Source: Roseinatronobacter bogoriensis DSM 18756
Lineage (GTDB): Bacteria > Pseudomonadota > Alphaproteobacteria > Rhodobacterales > Rhodobacteraceae
DNA length: 64,000 bases
NCBI RefSeq assembly: GCF_004366635.1
Contig: NZ_SORN01000005.1
Location: 27,737 to 91,736 of the forward strand
Direction of reading: 5' to 3'
This document shows positions 8,922-16,770 of the stretch, piece after piece. Position 1 is the stretch's first letter. The number at the start of each line of letters is the position of its first letter. Both the position numbers and the translations under genes were made by a program. The notes under the pieces are model-generated. The model was not told the origin of the DNA, did no database searches, and worked only from the letters and a program-made list of their open reading frames with translations.

Positions 8922-9360
8922 TGATTTCGACACTCTCCGCCAGCGTATTGGCAATGAAACAGTAGCGATGCGCCCTGTCTTGCATATTGGTCAGTTGGTC
9001 GTCGCTGACGGAAAACCCGGTGTCGAAGCGTACGACCGGGTTCAGGTCGATCCGTGTGACCGCCATCTGCCCTTTCGCATTCTTGCCCAAATGCGCCTCG
9101 GCGTAGTCATGATAGCTGGCCACAGGCCAGCCCGCCTTCGCGCAAAGCGCAAGGAAGGTCATCATGTGGCAGCTTGACAGGGCCGCAGCAAGCGCCTGTT
9201 CGGGGTTGGTGTGTTCGGGCGCGCCGCCCCAATCCGGGGCGGCGTCAACCTGCAACTCGTGGCTGCTGTTGTAATGCACGCTATGCGCGTTTGAAAACTT
9301 GCCGGTTTCCAAGGCAGGTTCTGTGCGTTGCCAGTGCAACTCGATCGCAAGGGCGGACAT
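8911..9360 (-). CDS. OsmC family peroxide-reductase-like protein
   Basis: A 149-residue OsmC/Ohr-superfamily protein. The central helix carries PEQALAAALSSCHMMTFLALCAKAG, whose first cysteine (SSCHM) is the conserved peroxidatic position. The second cysteine appears in the same helix (LCAKAG) rather than at the Ohr position, placing it in a YhfA/OsmC-like branch. The frame runs upstream to 9531, but ATG 9360 is preferred: AGGGGCC precedes it and it avoids overlapping dmdA. It begins 10 bp after the demethylase stop and overlaps the crotonase start, so the three genes are likely co-transcribed. A role in thiol or peroxide detoxification is family knowledge; the substrate is unknown. Confidence 0.8.
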   Translation of the reverse strand: MSALAIELHWQRTEPALETGKFSNAHSVHYNSSHELQVDAAPDWGGAPEHTNPEQALAAALSSCHMMTFLALCAKAGWPVASYHDYAEAHLGKNAKGQMAVTRIDLNPVVRFDTGFSVSDDQLTNMQDRAHRYCFIANTLAESVEINVN

Positions 9361-9370
9361 GGCAGGCCCC

Positions 9371-10543
9371 TTACGCTGAAGCTTGTGCTGCGTCAGCCGC
9401 GCCGGTCGCTGCAAGGCTTTTACGCGGGTCGAAAAAAGGGCGCTCGACGACCGTCGCTGTCGTCTCGCCTCTATGGGTGAAGACTTGCAGTTTGGTCCCA
9501 AGCTCGGCCACTTCAACCGCGACCATGGCAAGGGCGATGTTTTTCTTCAGGCGCGGCGAATAGACTGCCGATGTGACCTTGCCCACAGTGTTGCCATCAT
9601 GGTTGATCTTCCAAAAGCTTGTGTTTGGCCCTGCCAACGGATCACCGTCGATGATCAGCCCGACCTGTTTGTGCGTAATCCCGTTGTCCCGGATGCGCTG
9701 TAGCGCAAATTTGCCGATAAAATCAGCTTCCATGTCCAGATTAACCAGACGGTCCAGCCCTAGTTCGAACGGGTTGGTGTGGATATCGGCATCTGCGTGA
9801 TAGGACAGCATACCCCCTTCGATCCGACGAATGCTGGAGGTATGGCCGGGCTTCAGGCCGAATGCCATGCCAACGGCCATGATCCGTTCCCACAACGCAT
9901 CGCCATAGGCCGAGTCGCGCAAGTAAAGCTCATACCCCAATTCGCTTGACCAACCGGTGCGCGACACGATCAGGGGAATGCCGTCCAGTTCCATTTCGCG
10001 GAACCAGTAATAGCGCAGGTCCAGTATCTCATCGCCGAACAGTGCCTGCATGATCTTGCCGGATTTCGGGCCTTGCAATTGCAGGGGCGAGACATCGGGC
10101 TCGGAAATCGACACCTGCATCCCCGAATGCACTGCAACCCCTTGCGCCCAAAGCAGGATATCGCTGTCGGCCAGCGACAGCCAGAACTGGTTCTCCCCCA
10201 ATTTCAGCAAGATCGGGTCATTCAGAATCCCGCCATCGGCATTGGTGATCAGGACATATTTGCACTGACCGACGGACATATTCGAAAGATCGCGCGGGGT
10301 CAGCATCTGGACGAAACGCGCGGCATCAGGGCCTGTAATCTCGACCTGGCGCTCAACGCCCACGTCGCACAGGATTGCGTCGTTTACCAAGTTCCAGAAG
10401 TTCTGTTCAGGATCCCCGAAATCGCGCGGAATATACATGTGGTTATAAACCGAAAACCCTTGCGCACCCCAACGCACGGTTGCGTCAAAATAGGGCGATT
10501 TGCGGATCTGTGTTCCGAATCCGAAGTCTTGCGTCGTGTTCAT
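9371..10543 (-). CDS. dmdA: Dimethylsulfoniopropionate demethylase-like GcvT-fold protein (DmdA family)
   Basis: A 390-residue tetrahydrofolate-dependent methyltransferase fold. Segments match the DmdA family as I know it: FSVYNHM near the N-terminus, VERQVEITGPDAARFVQ, MLTPRDLSNMSVGQCKYV, GGILNDPILLKL, then EPDVSPLQLQGPK and SRTGWSSELGYELYL. DmdA moves a methyl group from DMSP to THF, giving methylmercaptopropionate. Other GcvT-like demethylases share the fold, so the substrate is likely rather than proven. ATG 10543 is preferred over GTG 10552 because GGAG stands just before it. An Lrp regulator precedes it on the same strand and OsmC follows after 10 bp. The later DMSP genes dmdB, dmdC and dmdD are not in the window. 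Confidence 0.65.
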   Translation of the reverse strand: MNTTQDFGFGTQIRKSPYFDATVRWGAQGFSVYNHMYIPRDFGDPEQNFWNLVNDAILCDVGVERQVEITGPDAARFVQMLTPRDLSNMSVGQCKYVLITNADGGILNDPILLKLGENQFWLSLADSDILLWAQGVAVHSGMQVSISEPDVSPLQLQGPKSGKIMQALFGDEILDLRYYWFREMELDGIPLIVSRTGWSSELGYELYLRDSAYGDALWERIMAVGMAFGLKPGHTSSIRRIEGGMLSYHADADIHTNPFELGLDRLVNLDMEADFIGKFALQRIRDNGITHKQVGLIIDGDPLAGPNTSFWKINHDGNTVGKVTSAVYSPRLKKNIALAMVAVEVAELGTKLQVFTHRGETTATVVERPFFDPRKSLAATGAADAAQASA

Positions 10544-10704
10544 CTTCTCCACCCTTTACTGCGGCTTGGGCGCTGCCAGATGCCGCGGTTCCTCGTGCAG
10601 CAGAGATAATGCAAAACGCGCGCAATAGCGGACTGAAATCGGGGCGTTTACGCGGCAGTCCGGGCTTGGATTTGGCGAAAAAAAGACCGTTTGGACTTGG
10701 CGCG

Positions 10705-11199
10705 TCAAGTTTTGCGATATGCCGCCAGCTTGGCCAGATTTGGCTGTTCTGCCTTGATCAGGCGGGTTGCGAAATAGGTCATGTAGCGATCAATCGCCAG
10801 ATCCGCAGCTAGCAAGTCCTCCATCACGTCCTGAAAGGTTGCAAGGCTGGGGGTCACGACTGTCATCACGTAATCTAGGCCGCCGCCCGTCGCGACACAG
10901 TTGATGATTTCGTCAACCGATCTGATATAGGTCTCGAACCTGTCAAAATCGGATTTGCGATGCGAGTTCAGTGACACCGTCACGACAACACGTGTCGCAT
11001 CGAGAACCCGGTCCAGAGCAATATCTGCATGATAGCCGCGAATGTAGCCAGCAGCCCGCAGCCGTGCCAGCCGCGCCCAACATGGGGTAGGCGAGAGGTT
11101 CACGATTTCCGCAAGCTTGGTTTTGCTGAGCTGCCCGTGCCGCTGGACAGCGCTCAGGATACGAATGTCAGTGGGATCTAGCCCTTTTCGTTCTCGCAT
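10705..11199 (-). CDS. Lrp/AsnC family transcriptional regulator
   Basis: A 164-residue regulator. The N-terminal winged helix-turn-helix covers residues 8-60 (LDPTDIRILSAVQRHG, LAEIVNLSPTPCWARLARLRAAGYI), followed by an AsnC/RAM ligand domain (VATGGGLDYVMTVVTPS). Such regulators sense amino acids or related small molecules as octamers. The gene lies 161 bp upstream of the dmdA-like start on the same strand, so it may regulate or be co-transcribed with that operon. The ATG at 11199 is the natural start for the HTH domain. No specific ligand can be read from the sequence. Confidence 0.85.
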   Translation of the reverse strand: MRERKGLDPTDIRILSAVQRHGQLSKTKLAEIVNLSPTPCWARLARLRAAGYIRGYHADIALDRVLDATRVVVTVSLNSHRKSDFDRFETYIRSVDEIINCVATGGGLDYVMTVVTPSLATFQDVMEDLLAADLAIDRYMTYFATRLIKAEQPNLAKLAAYRKT

Positions 11200-11542
11200 A
11201 TATCACCACCCCGTAGACTGACCTTAACGCAAGTCCGTTCAAAAAGGACGACTTCGGTTTGCTCAGGAATATAAAAGAGCGCGGCACCCTGCCAGAGAAG
11301 TTTTGCGACGCATTTGCGGGCTGTAGCGTCAAACGGTGGGGGCTGCCCCCAGCGCAACGATCTGATCTTTTGCGGATTTGGCCAGCATAAAGTGCTACAG
11401 ATTTTACCGCACAACGCCGCACCATGGCCCGACGCTACGCGGCTTCGTGTCCGATGCTGCAAAGTCCCCTTGGTCCCACATAGCAGCCACACGCAACAGC
11501 ATCGCCTGGCGCGCGGGAACCTTTCGTCATGTGGCGAACACT
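11200..11542. other. Intergenic region upstream of the Lrp gene
   Basis: About 340 bp without a credible gene. Short open frames exist on both strands but none has a ribosome site or a recognisable product. A compact GC hairpin, TGGGGGC-T-GCCCCCA, lies at 11337-11351. The promoter of the Lrp gene should lie in the left part. Confidence 0.4.
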
Positions 11543-11564
11543 AGGTGCCTGGTTTAAGGCACCT
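11543..11564. terminator. Hairpin after the anti-sigma gene, terminator-like
   Basis: A perfect 8-bp inverted repeat, AGGTGCCT / AGGCACCT, with a 6-nt GGTTTA loop, lies 4 bp beyond the anti-sigma factor stop on the minus strand. No U-tract follows on either strand, so it may be a weak terminator or RNA-stabilising structure. Confidence 0.45.
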
Positions 11565-11568
11565 GACA

Positions 11569-12267
11569 CTAGGCATCATCCAGCGGTGCTGCCGCCAGAA
11601 CCGGACCAGAGGGCACCGCATCGGGGGATCCGCCTTCGGGTTCAAGGCTGATCGCCAGCGTCAGCCCCGATTCCAGCACTGCCTGAACCTGCGTGACATC
11701 GTCACGAAGCAACCCAAGCGAGCGCGGCACACCGCTGTCGTCAATAACCCAGAGTTCGTAATCCTGCCCTGCGGGTGCGGCCGCGCCATCGGCCCGTGTC
11801 ACTTCCAGCAATCCGGCACTCGCATCCCAGCGCGCGGCAAAGCGCAGGTCTGTTTCTTCTGCGACGAGTTCGGCCTGAAGGACAATAGGCGCTGTTGTGG
11901 GCGGCGCGAGTGTCAGCACTCCGATCACCACTGCGGCAATCAGCGCAGTAATCAAAGCACCGCCACGCAGCCCCCAGGAGAACCAGCGCCGTTGCGGCGC
12001 GGGGGCGGTAGCGGGGGCGGCGGGGAACAGTCTGTCCTCGATCCGTGGCAGCAAGTCAGCGGGCGGAATTTCCTCATACCCGTCATTCAGCGTGCTCAGC
12101 CGGATTTCCCATGCCACGATGCGTTCGGCAAAGGCGCCGTCAACCTCGGCACGTTCGCGCGCACGGCGGCGGTCCTCGGCAGACAGGGTGCCCAGCACAT
12201 ATTCAGCCGCCAGCAGTTCGTCCTGCTCTTCGGGGCCAAAGTCATCTGAAGTGGTCGGGTCGGTCAT
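11569..12267 (-). CDS. Membrane anti-sigma factor (RskA-like)
   Basis: A 232-residue protein. An acidic N-terminus with LLAAEYVLGTLSAEDRRRARERA (about 20-42) is the zinc-free anti-sigma helix seen in RskA-type proteins. One transmembrane helix follows at about residues 95-118 (GALITALIAAVVIGVLTL), then a periplasmic RskA domain with GQDYELWVID and the closing ISLEPEGGSP. It should hold the ECF sigma factor at the membrane until an envelope signal releases it. ATG 12267 overlaps the sigma stop (ATGA), so the two are translationally coupled. The usual RskA C-terminal signature (TxEPxGGSxxPTGP) is nearly intact. Confidence 0.85.
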   Translation of the reverse strand: MTDPTTSDDFGPEEQDELLAAEYVLGTLSAEDRRRARERAEVDGAFAERIVAWEIRLSTLNDGYEEIPPADLLPRIEDRLFPAAPATAPAPQRRWFSWGLRGGALITALIAAVVIGVLTLAPPTTAPIVLQAELVAEETDLRFAARWDASAGLLEVTRADGAAAPAGQDYELWVIDDSGVPRSLGLLRDDVTQVQAVLESGLTLAISLEPEGGSPDAVPSGPVLAAAPLDDA

Positions 12268-12848
12268 CTGTCCAGACACTCCTTCAGGCGCAAAAGGCTG
12301 CGGCGCAGCCATGTCCTTATTGTATTGAGCGGCACGTCAAATCGGTCTGCCAGTTCCTTATAGGCGATCCCTTCCAGATAAGCGCCGCGCACGGCTGCTG
12401 CGCGCTCTGGCTCCAACTCTCCGAAACATTCAACGGCGCGGCGCGCATTGGCTGAGGCAAGAATACGTTCTTCCGCGTCGGTTCCCGAGGCAGGCAGTTG
12501 CGCCAGAGGGTCGTCATCTGGCGTGTCACTACGGGCGGTTATGCGCGACATGCCGCGCGCCTCTGGCCGCGCGCGCAGCCGGTCAAGCGCCACATTGCGC
12601 GCAATCGCGACCAGCCAGCCCATTGCGGCACCGCGCGTCCCATCGAATTGTGTGGCACGCTGCCAGACACGGATATACACATCTTGCAAAGCATCCTCGA
12701 CCTCGGACCTGTCCCTGAGCATACGGGTCAGCACGCCGGTGAGTTTCGGGGCGCTTAGATGGTATACCTCACGAAACGCTGCCCGATCCTGCCGCGCAAC
12801 TTTTTCGAGAAGATCATTTATTACACTGTCACTCAAACCGTCGCCCAC
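12264..12848 (-). CDS. ECF-type RNA polymerase sigma factor
   Basis: A sigma-70 group 4 protein of about 194 residues from the GTG chosen here. Region 2 reads AAFREVYHLSAPKLTGVLTRML, then EVEDALQDVYIRVWQRA, and GWLVAIARNVALDRLRAR. Region 4 has AVRGAYLEGIAYKELADRF and PLNTIRTWLRRSLLRLKE. No ATG stands before region 2: the frame is open to a TTG at 12986, and the GTG at 12848 or a TTG at 12836 give the usual family length, so the start is uncertain. It is coupled to the anti-sigma gene and divergent from the DUF4394 gene, a probable regulon member. The regulon of this type often concerns photooxidative or envelope stress (family knowledge). Confidence 0.85.
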   Translation of the reverse strand: MGDGLSDSVINDLLEKVARQDRAAFREVYHLSAPKLTGVLTRMLRDRSEVEDALQDVYIRVWQRATQFDGTRGAAMGWLVAIARNVALDRLRARPEARGMSRITARSDTPDDDPLAQLPASGTDAEERILASANARRAVECFGELEPERAAAVRGAYLEGIAYKELADRFDVPLNTIRTWLRRSLLRLKECLDR

Positions 12849-13014
12849 TCTGTTCGCTTCACTAGCTGCCTTCAGAGCGCGCGCGGTGTCAACCTTTAAT
12901 ACCTTGTGGCCTTGCTGGACGGCAACGCCGATATTTGTCTTTGACCGGGGCGTGCCTGCAACTATCGCAGGCGATTGCACTGCCAATCTTCCCGGCTGTA
13001 CGAAGTCGCGTTCA

Positions 13015-13042
13015 CGAAACTGTCAGACATGCAGGCGAAACT
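13015..13042 (+). promoter_or_regulatory. Twin CGAAACT motifs upstream of the DUF4394 gene
   Basis: CGAAACT occurs at 13015-13021 and again at 13036-13042, spaced exactly 21 bp, or two helical turns. GAAAC resembles the -35 core used by many ECF sigma factors, and the sigma gene lies just to the left. Whether either copy is a real -35 element is inference, because no clear matching -10 element can be assigned. Confidence 0.3.
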
Positions 13043-13108
13043 TTCGCTTCTGCGCGGCGTCCTTATTGCTGTCCGGCGCGCTGGCCGGTCGAGTAAATGG
13101 AGAAGACC

Positions 13109-13882
13109 ATGATTAAGTTCACGATACCCGCCGCCCTGATTTCGGCGCTTGCACTGCCTGTTGCCGCCGATACCGCGATTGGCCTTGCGGGAGAGCGTAC
13201 GCTTGCGATGATCGACCTTTCGACAGGTCAGGTTACCGGCATGACCGAGGTTGATTATGAGGGCCGTTTGCTTGGCATCGATTACCGCCCCGCAACGGAC
13301 AGTCTGATCGGCGTTACTGATGAATTCGTCGTGGTCGAGATTGATCCGGAAAGCGGTCAGTGGTCTGTTATTGCCGAAATGGACATGTCTATGGACATTG
13401 CCGAAGGCGCTGCGGTGATCGTTGACATCAATCCGGCGGCGGATGCCCTGCGCTTCATGTCCGGCACGACAAACCACCGTGTAAACCTGTCAAGCGGTGA
13501 AGTGATGGTCGATGGTGATCTGACCTTTACAGATGGAACCGACGGTATGCCTATGGTCGGGGGGACCGCCTATAGCAACTCTTTCGGCACCCCGGATGAA
13601 ACTGCAATGTATAACATCGACACCGATCGCGCTGCTCTGCTGCGCCAGACTGCGCCAAATGATGGCGACAACGCGATGATCGGTGAACTGGGGGTCATGT
13701 TCGACGGGCCTGTCGGCTTCGACATTGTAACCGATGCTGAGGGCACGAATACGGCGTGGCTTTCTGCGAATGGCGCCTTGCACATGATCTCGCTTGAAGA
13801 TGGCGCGATCATGGACTCGTGGGAAATTGATGGGCTTGATGTGACCTTGCGTGACCTGACCGTCATGACTGCAAGTGATTGA
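13109..13882 (+). CDS. Exported DUF4394-domain protein
   Basis: A 257-residue protein with an N-terminal Sec signal (MIKFTIPAALISALALPVAA, cleavage likely after VAA). The rest is a beta-rich DUF4394 domain: IDYRPATDSLIGV, INPAADALRFM, GTAYSNSF, MYNIDTDRAALLRQ, VGFDIV. The repeated short strands suggest a propeller-like fold in the periplasm. ATG 13109 is preferred over 13097 because GGAGAAGACC gives an ideal ribosome site. It is divergent from an ECF sigma/anti-sigma pair, a common arrangement for the target gene of such a pair. The molecular role of DUF4394 is unknown. Confidence 0.8.
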   Translation: MIKFTIPAALISALALPVAADTAIGLAGERTLAMIDLSTGQVTGMTEVDYEGRLLGIDYRPATDSLIGVTDEFVVVEIDPESGQWSVIAEMDMSMDIAEGAAVIVDINPAADALRFMSGTTNHRVNLSSGEVMVDGDLTFTDGTDGMPMVGGTAYSNSFGTPDETAMYNIDTDRAALLRQTAPNDGDNAMIGELGVMFDGPVGFDIVTDAEGTNTAWLSANGALHMISLEDGAIMDSWEIDGLDVTLRDLTVMTASD

Positions 13883-13918
13883 TCTGCCGCTTGGGTGCTG
13901 ACAGTGCCTGATTAACGT

Positions 13919-13953
13919 CATGCCGGGGCCATTGGTCCCGGCATGTTTCATTT
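13919..13953 (+). terminator. Rho-independent terminator after the DUF4394 gene
   Basis: A 9-bp perfect stem, CATGCCGGG / CCCGGCATG (13919-13927 and 13937-13945), with a 9-nt loop, followed by TTTCATTT on the plus strand. It lies 36 bp after the DUF4394 stop. The next gene ends at 14035 on the other strand, so it separates convergent units. Confidence 0.75.
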
Positions 13954-14034
13954 GTGGCAGGATGCTGGCTTCTTGCTGCAAGTTGCGCAAGTGTCGGAGA
14001 CTTGCATCCCGGCACAGCGCCGGCAAGACAGGTG

Positions 14035-15012
14035 TCAGGCCATATCCAGCACTGGCCCGTCCAGCAGGCGCATCAGATCACCGAAATGCCCGTCAGAGCG
14101 CGCCGGGCGCGTTGGGTCCGAAGTAATGGCAACGGCAAGGTCGTGGTCCTTGTGTGCGGCAATGATCTGCCCGCCATAGCCGCGCGCCAGCATGTAACCG
14201 CTTGGCGAGAGGAACCAGCCATAGCCATAGGACAGCCCCGACCATGGCGACCGTGCGCGGGGTTGCGCCGAGGCTGTCATCCAGTCTTCGCCAATCACCT
14301 GTTCATCGGCAAATCTGCCGGTGTCACGCACCAGTTGGGCGATCTTCAGCATTGCGGTCGGGCGCAATGCCATCTCGTTGCCGCCCAGAAAATAGCCTGA
14401 CGGGTCGCGCGTCCAGGGTGGGATCTCGATATCCAGGGCACGGCCCAGACGTGTGCGCGCCTGTTCCAGCAAGCTTTGCCCAGTCGCCTCGACCAGAGCG
14501 GCGCCAAGAATATGTGTTGTGCCGGTTGAATACAGCATCTCTGCTCCCGGCGCGCCGACCATCGGGCGGGTCATCGCATCGGCCAACCAGTTGCGCGTGC
14601 TGACCCAACTGCCGTAATTCGCCCCCGAGGTGCGTTCCAGCCCCGCGCGCAGGGTGACAAGATCTTCCATCGTGATTTTGGTCACGCCGGGGGTGGCGTT
14701 TTGTGGCACAATGGCCGGGGCCACATCGCCCAGTGCCGCACGCACCGACGCGATCTCTCCCCGGTCGATGGCAGCGCCAAGCAAAAGCGCGACAATGCTT
14801 TTCGAACAGGACTTGATATTTGCCAAGCGCTCAAGGCCCGGCCCGCGCGGGGCTTCGGCAAAGACTGTCTCTGACCCGCGACTGATCTGCAAGGAATGCA
14901 ACTGAGGCAGGCTGTCGATTGCTGTGCGCAGATCATTTGATCGCGCCCGCAAGGTCGCGGGTGCAAAGACGGTAGCTGCGGATGCGATAAGAAAGCTGCG
15001 GCGAGAATTCAT
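14035..15012 (-). CDS. Tat-exported serine hydrolase (beta-lactamase class C fold)
   Basis: A 325-residue protein. The N-terminus has a twin-arginine signal (NSRRSFLIASAATVFAPA). The catalytic Ser-X-X-Lys is SCSK in NIKSCSKSIVALLLG, followed by YSTGT as the Tyr motif and HKDHDLAVAI near the C-terminus replacing the classical KTG. This is the serine beta-lactamase-like/esterase branch (Pfam Beta-lactamase), not a proven antibiotic resistance enzyme. It would act in the periplasm on an ester or peptide. It stands alone between convergent and divergent neighbours, and the ATG at 15012 fits the signal peptide. Confidence 0.8.
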   Translation of the reverse strand: MNSRRSFLIASAATVFAPATLRARSNDLRTAIDSLPQLHSLQISRGSETVFAEAPRGPGLERLANIKSCSKSIVALLLGAAIDRGEIASVRAALGDVAPAIVPQNATPGVTKITMEDLVTLRAGLERTSGANYGSWVSTRNWLADAMTRPMVGAPGAEMLYSTGTTHILGAALVEATGQSLLEQARTRLGRALDIEIPPWTRDPSGYFLGGNEMALRPTAMLKIAQLVRDTGRFADEQVIGEDWMTASAQPRARSPWSGLSYGYGWFLSPSGYMLARGYGGQIIAAHKDHDLAVAITSDPTRPARSDGHFGDLMRLLDGPVLDMA

Positions 15013-15369
15013 GCCGACTGTTCTAAGGGGCTTGTCTGCCGCGTCCAGACCTGACCGCTTGTAACCGATGCAAAAAACGCATTCGTGATGACCTTGTCAG
15101 AGGGTCGTTTTGCGTTTGCACAACGTGGCATCTGGCAGGGAATGCGACAATGGTAGATGCTGCGCACAGGGCATATTTGTGACGCAAGCCACCCAAAGGT
15201 GCCAATTTTTTTTATCGAAAGTGGTGTCGGTTGTCGAAATAGCCTAGTAAGGTCAGAGTGATTTGAAGAGATTCTGTCCCGGCGCATGTGCACAATTTCA
15301 GTGTGGCAGCGGGCATTGATGTATTGGCAATATTTTACGGAATATATTTGATTAAGGGTAAAACGACGC
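15013..15369. other. Intergenic region with possible promoter for the secretion operon
   Basis: About 357 bp without a gene. The right end is AT-rich: TTGGCA followed 17 bp later by TTTGAT, then AAGGGTAAAACG before the TolC start, a possible weak sigma-70 promoter. The left part should carry the serine hydrolase promoter. Nothing else is recognisable. Confidence 0.35.
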
Positions 15370-16770
15370 ATGTTTTCAGATGAGTCCCGGATCACGACCC
15401 GCTTTGGCGCGGGCCGCGCCCTGACACGACAAGCCGTTGTAATCCTGATTGGATCGGCATTGCTGGCGGGCTGTGCTCCGCGGCCTGATCTGGATGAAAT
15501 CCGTACAAGTTTTGATGCACCACCCGATATTCGCGCAGCGCGTGTCTCAGCCGATGTCGCGCGCAGCACATTTGGTCAGCAGGTGATGCGGGCGGTGGAA
15601 AGCCATCCTGAAATCGGGGCGTCCAGTGCCGGGGTCCGCGCCGCACAGGCGCGCGCGGATGCTGAAGGGGGCGGTTTTTATCCGCGCTTTTCAGTGGGCG
15701 CCACGCTGGGTTCGATCGTGAACGGAACTGTCAGTGGAAACAGCCTGACCCCGGTGGTTCAGGTCATGCAGCTTGTGTTTGATGGTGGCGAAGCTGCCAG
15801 TCGGCAGGTCGCGGCGCAAGCGCGGGTCTTTGAGGAACGTGGCGGACGACAGGAAGTTGCCGCTGCGCTGACGCTTGATGCTGTTGCCGCGTGGTATGAT
15901 CTGCGCGCGGCGCGCGAACGCGCGCGTATCGCTGCCGATAATGTGCGCGCGCATCAAAGGGTGCTTGCGCAGGTGCAGGACCGCGCAGATGCCGGGGCAG
16001 GCGGGAATTCCGATGTTCTGACCGCGCGCGCCCGTCTGGCCACGGCGCAGGCCCGTGCCGCCGATGCCGATGCCCGTGTCGAGCGGGCAGAGGCAGGTTT
16101 CGCAGCCAGTTTCGGACAGCGCCCCGCGACGCAGTTGCCCGCGGCGCCAAAAGCGCCCAGCTTGCCCAGAGCAAGCGATGAAGACCTCATTGCGTCAAGT
16201 CCTCGCATTCTGGGGATGGAAGCCAGAATCGCAGCCGCTCAGGCCGATGTCGCGGTCGCCAGATCGCAGCGTTTCCCGCAATTGCGGGTGGATGGGCGCG
16301 CGCAGCGCGGCAGCCATAGTGCCAATCTGGATGTGTCATATGACCCCGGTGCTCCTGGCAGCCAGCAGGCCCGCATTCGCGCAGCCGAAGCGCAGCTTGA
16401 TGCCGTTCGTGCCATGCGCGAGGGGCTTGCCCGCGATATTTCGCGTGCACTGGCTGACCTGCGCTCTGACCAGCGGGTAGGTGCTGCGCGCGTGGCCGCC
16501 GCACGCGAGGCCGTGAATGCCAATCAGGCAACCGTAGAGGCATCGCGCGAAGAATTCTCGATCGGGCGGCGCTCGCTTCTGGGGCTGCTGGATGCGCAGC
16601 GGGACCTGTTCGAGGCGAATGAGTCACTGATCGCGGCAGAACAAGAAGTCGCGCTGTCTGGCTATGCCGCGCTGGCCCTGACCGGGGACATTCTGGATGC
16701 GTTCGCCATTAGTCTGCCAAGCCCGACCGGAGATACGCGCCAAGAGGTTGATGCCGAGGATGGCGCATGA
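15370..16770 (+). CDS. TolC-family outer-membrane lipoprotein of type I secretion
   Basis: A 466-residue protein. A hydrophobic stretch ending in LLAGC near residue 35 is a lipobox, so the mature protein should be lipidated. The remainder is long Ala/Arg-rich alpha-helix in two repeats with TolC-type features: VMRAVESHPEIGASSAGVRAAQARADAEGGGFYPR, then LAAWYDLRAARE-like and SLLGLLDAQRDLFEANESLI. It would form the outer-membrane exit duct for the adjacent ABC and HlyD proteins. Its stop overlaps the ABC start by 4 bp. The order TolC-ABC-HlyD and the ABC type resemble the Lap system for large adhesin secretion. Confidence 0.85.
   Translation: MFSDESRITTRFGAGRALTRQAVVILIGSALLAGCAPRPDLDEIRTSFDAPPDIRAARVSADVARSTFGQQVMRAVESHPEIGASSAGVRAAQARADAEGGGFYPRFSVGATLGSIVNGTVSGNSLTPVVQVMQLVFDGGEAASRQVAAQARVFEERGGRQEVAAALTLDAVAAWYDLRAARERARIAADNVRAHQRVLAQVQDRADAGAGGNSDVLTARARLATAQARAADADARVERAEAGFAASFGQRPATQLPAAPKAPSLPRASDEDLIASSPRILGMEARIAAAQADVAVARSQRFPQLRVDGRAQRGSHSANLDVSYDPGAPGSQQARIRAAEAQLDAVRAMREGLARDISRALADLRSDQRVGAARVAAAREAVNANQATVEASREEFSIGRRSLLGLLDAQRDLFEANESLIAAEQEVALSGYAALALTGDILDAFAISLPSPTGDTRQEVDAEDGA

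Noticed and set aside
14035..15012. Antibiotic resistance beta-lactamase
   Set aside because: SxxK and a Tyr motif are present but the KTG motif is replaced by HKD and the sequence fits the broad serine hydrolase/esterase branch.
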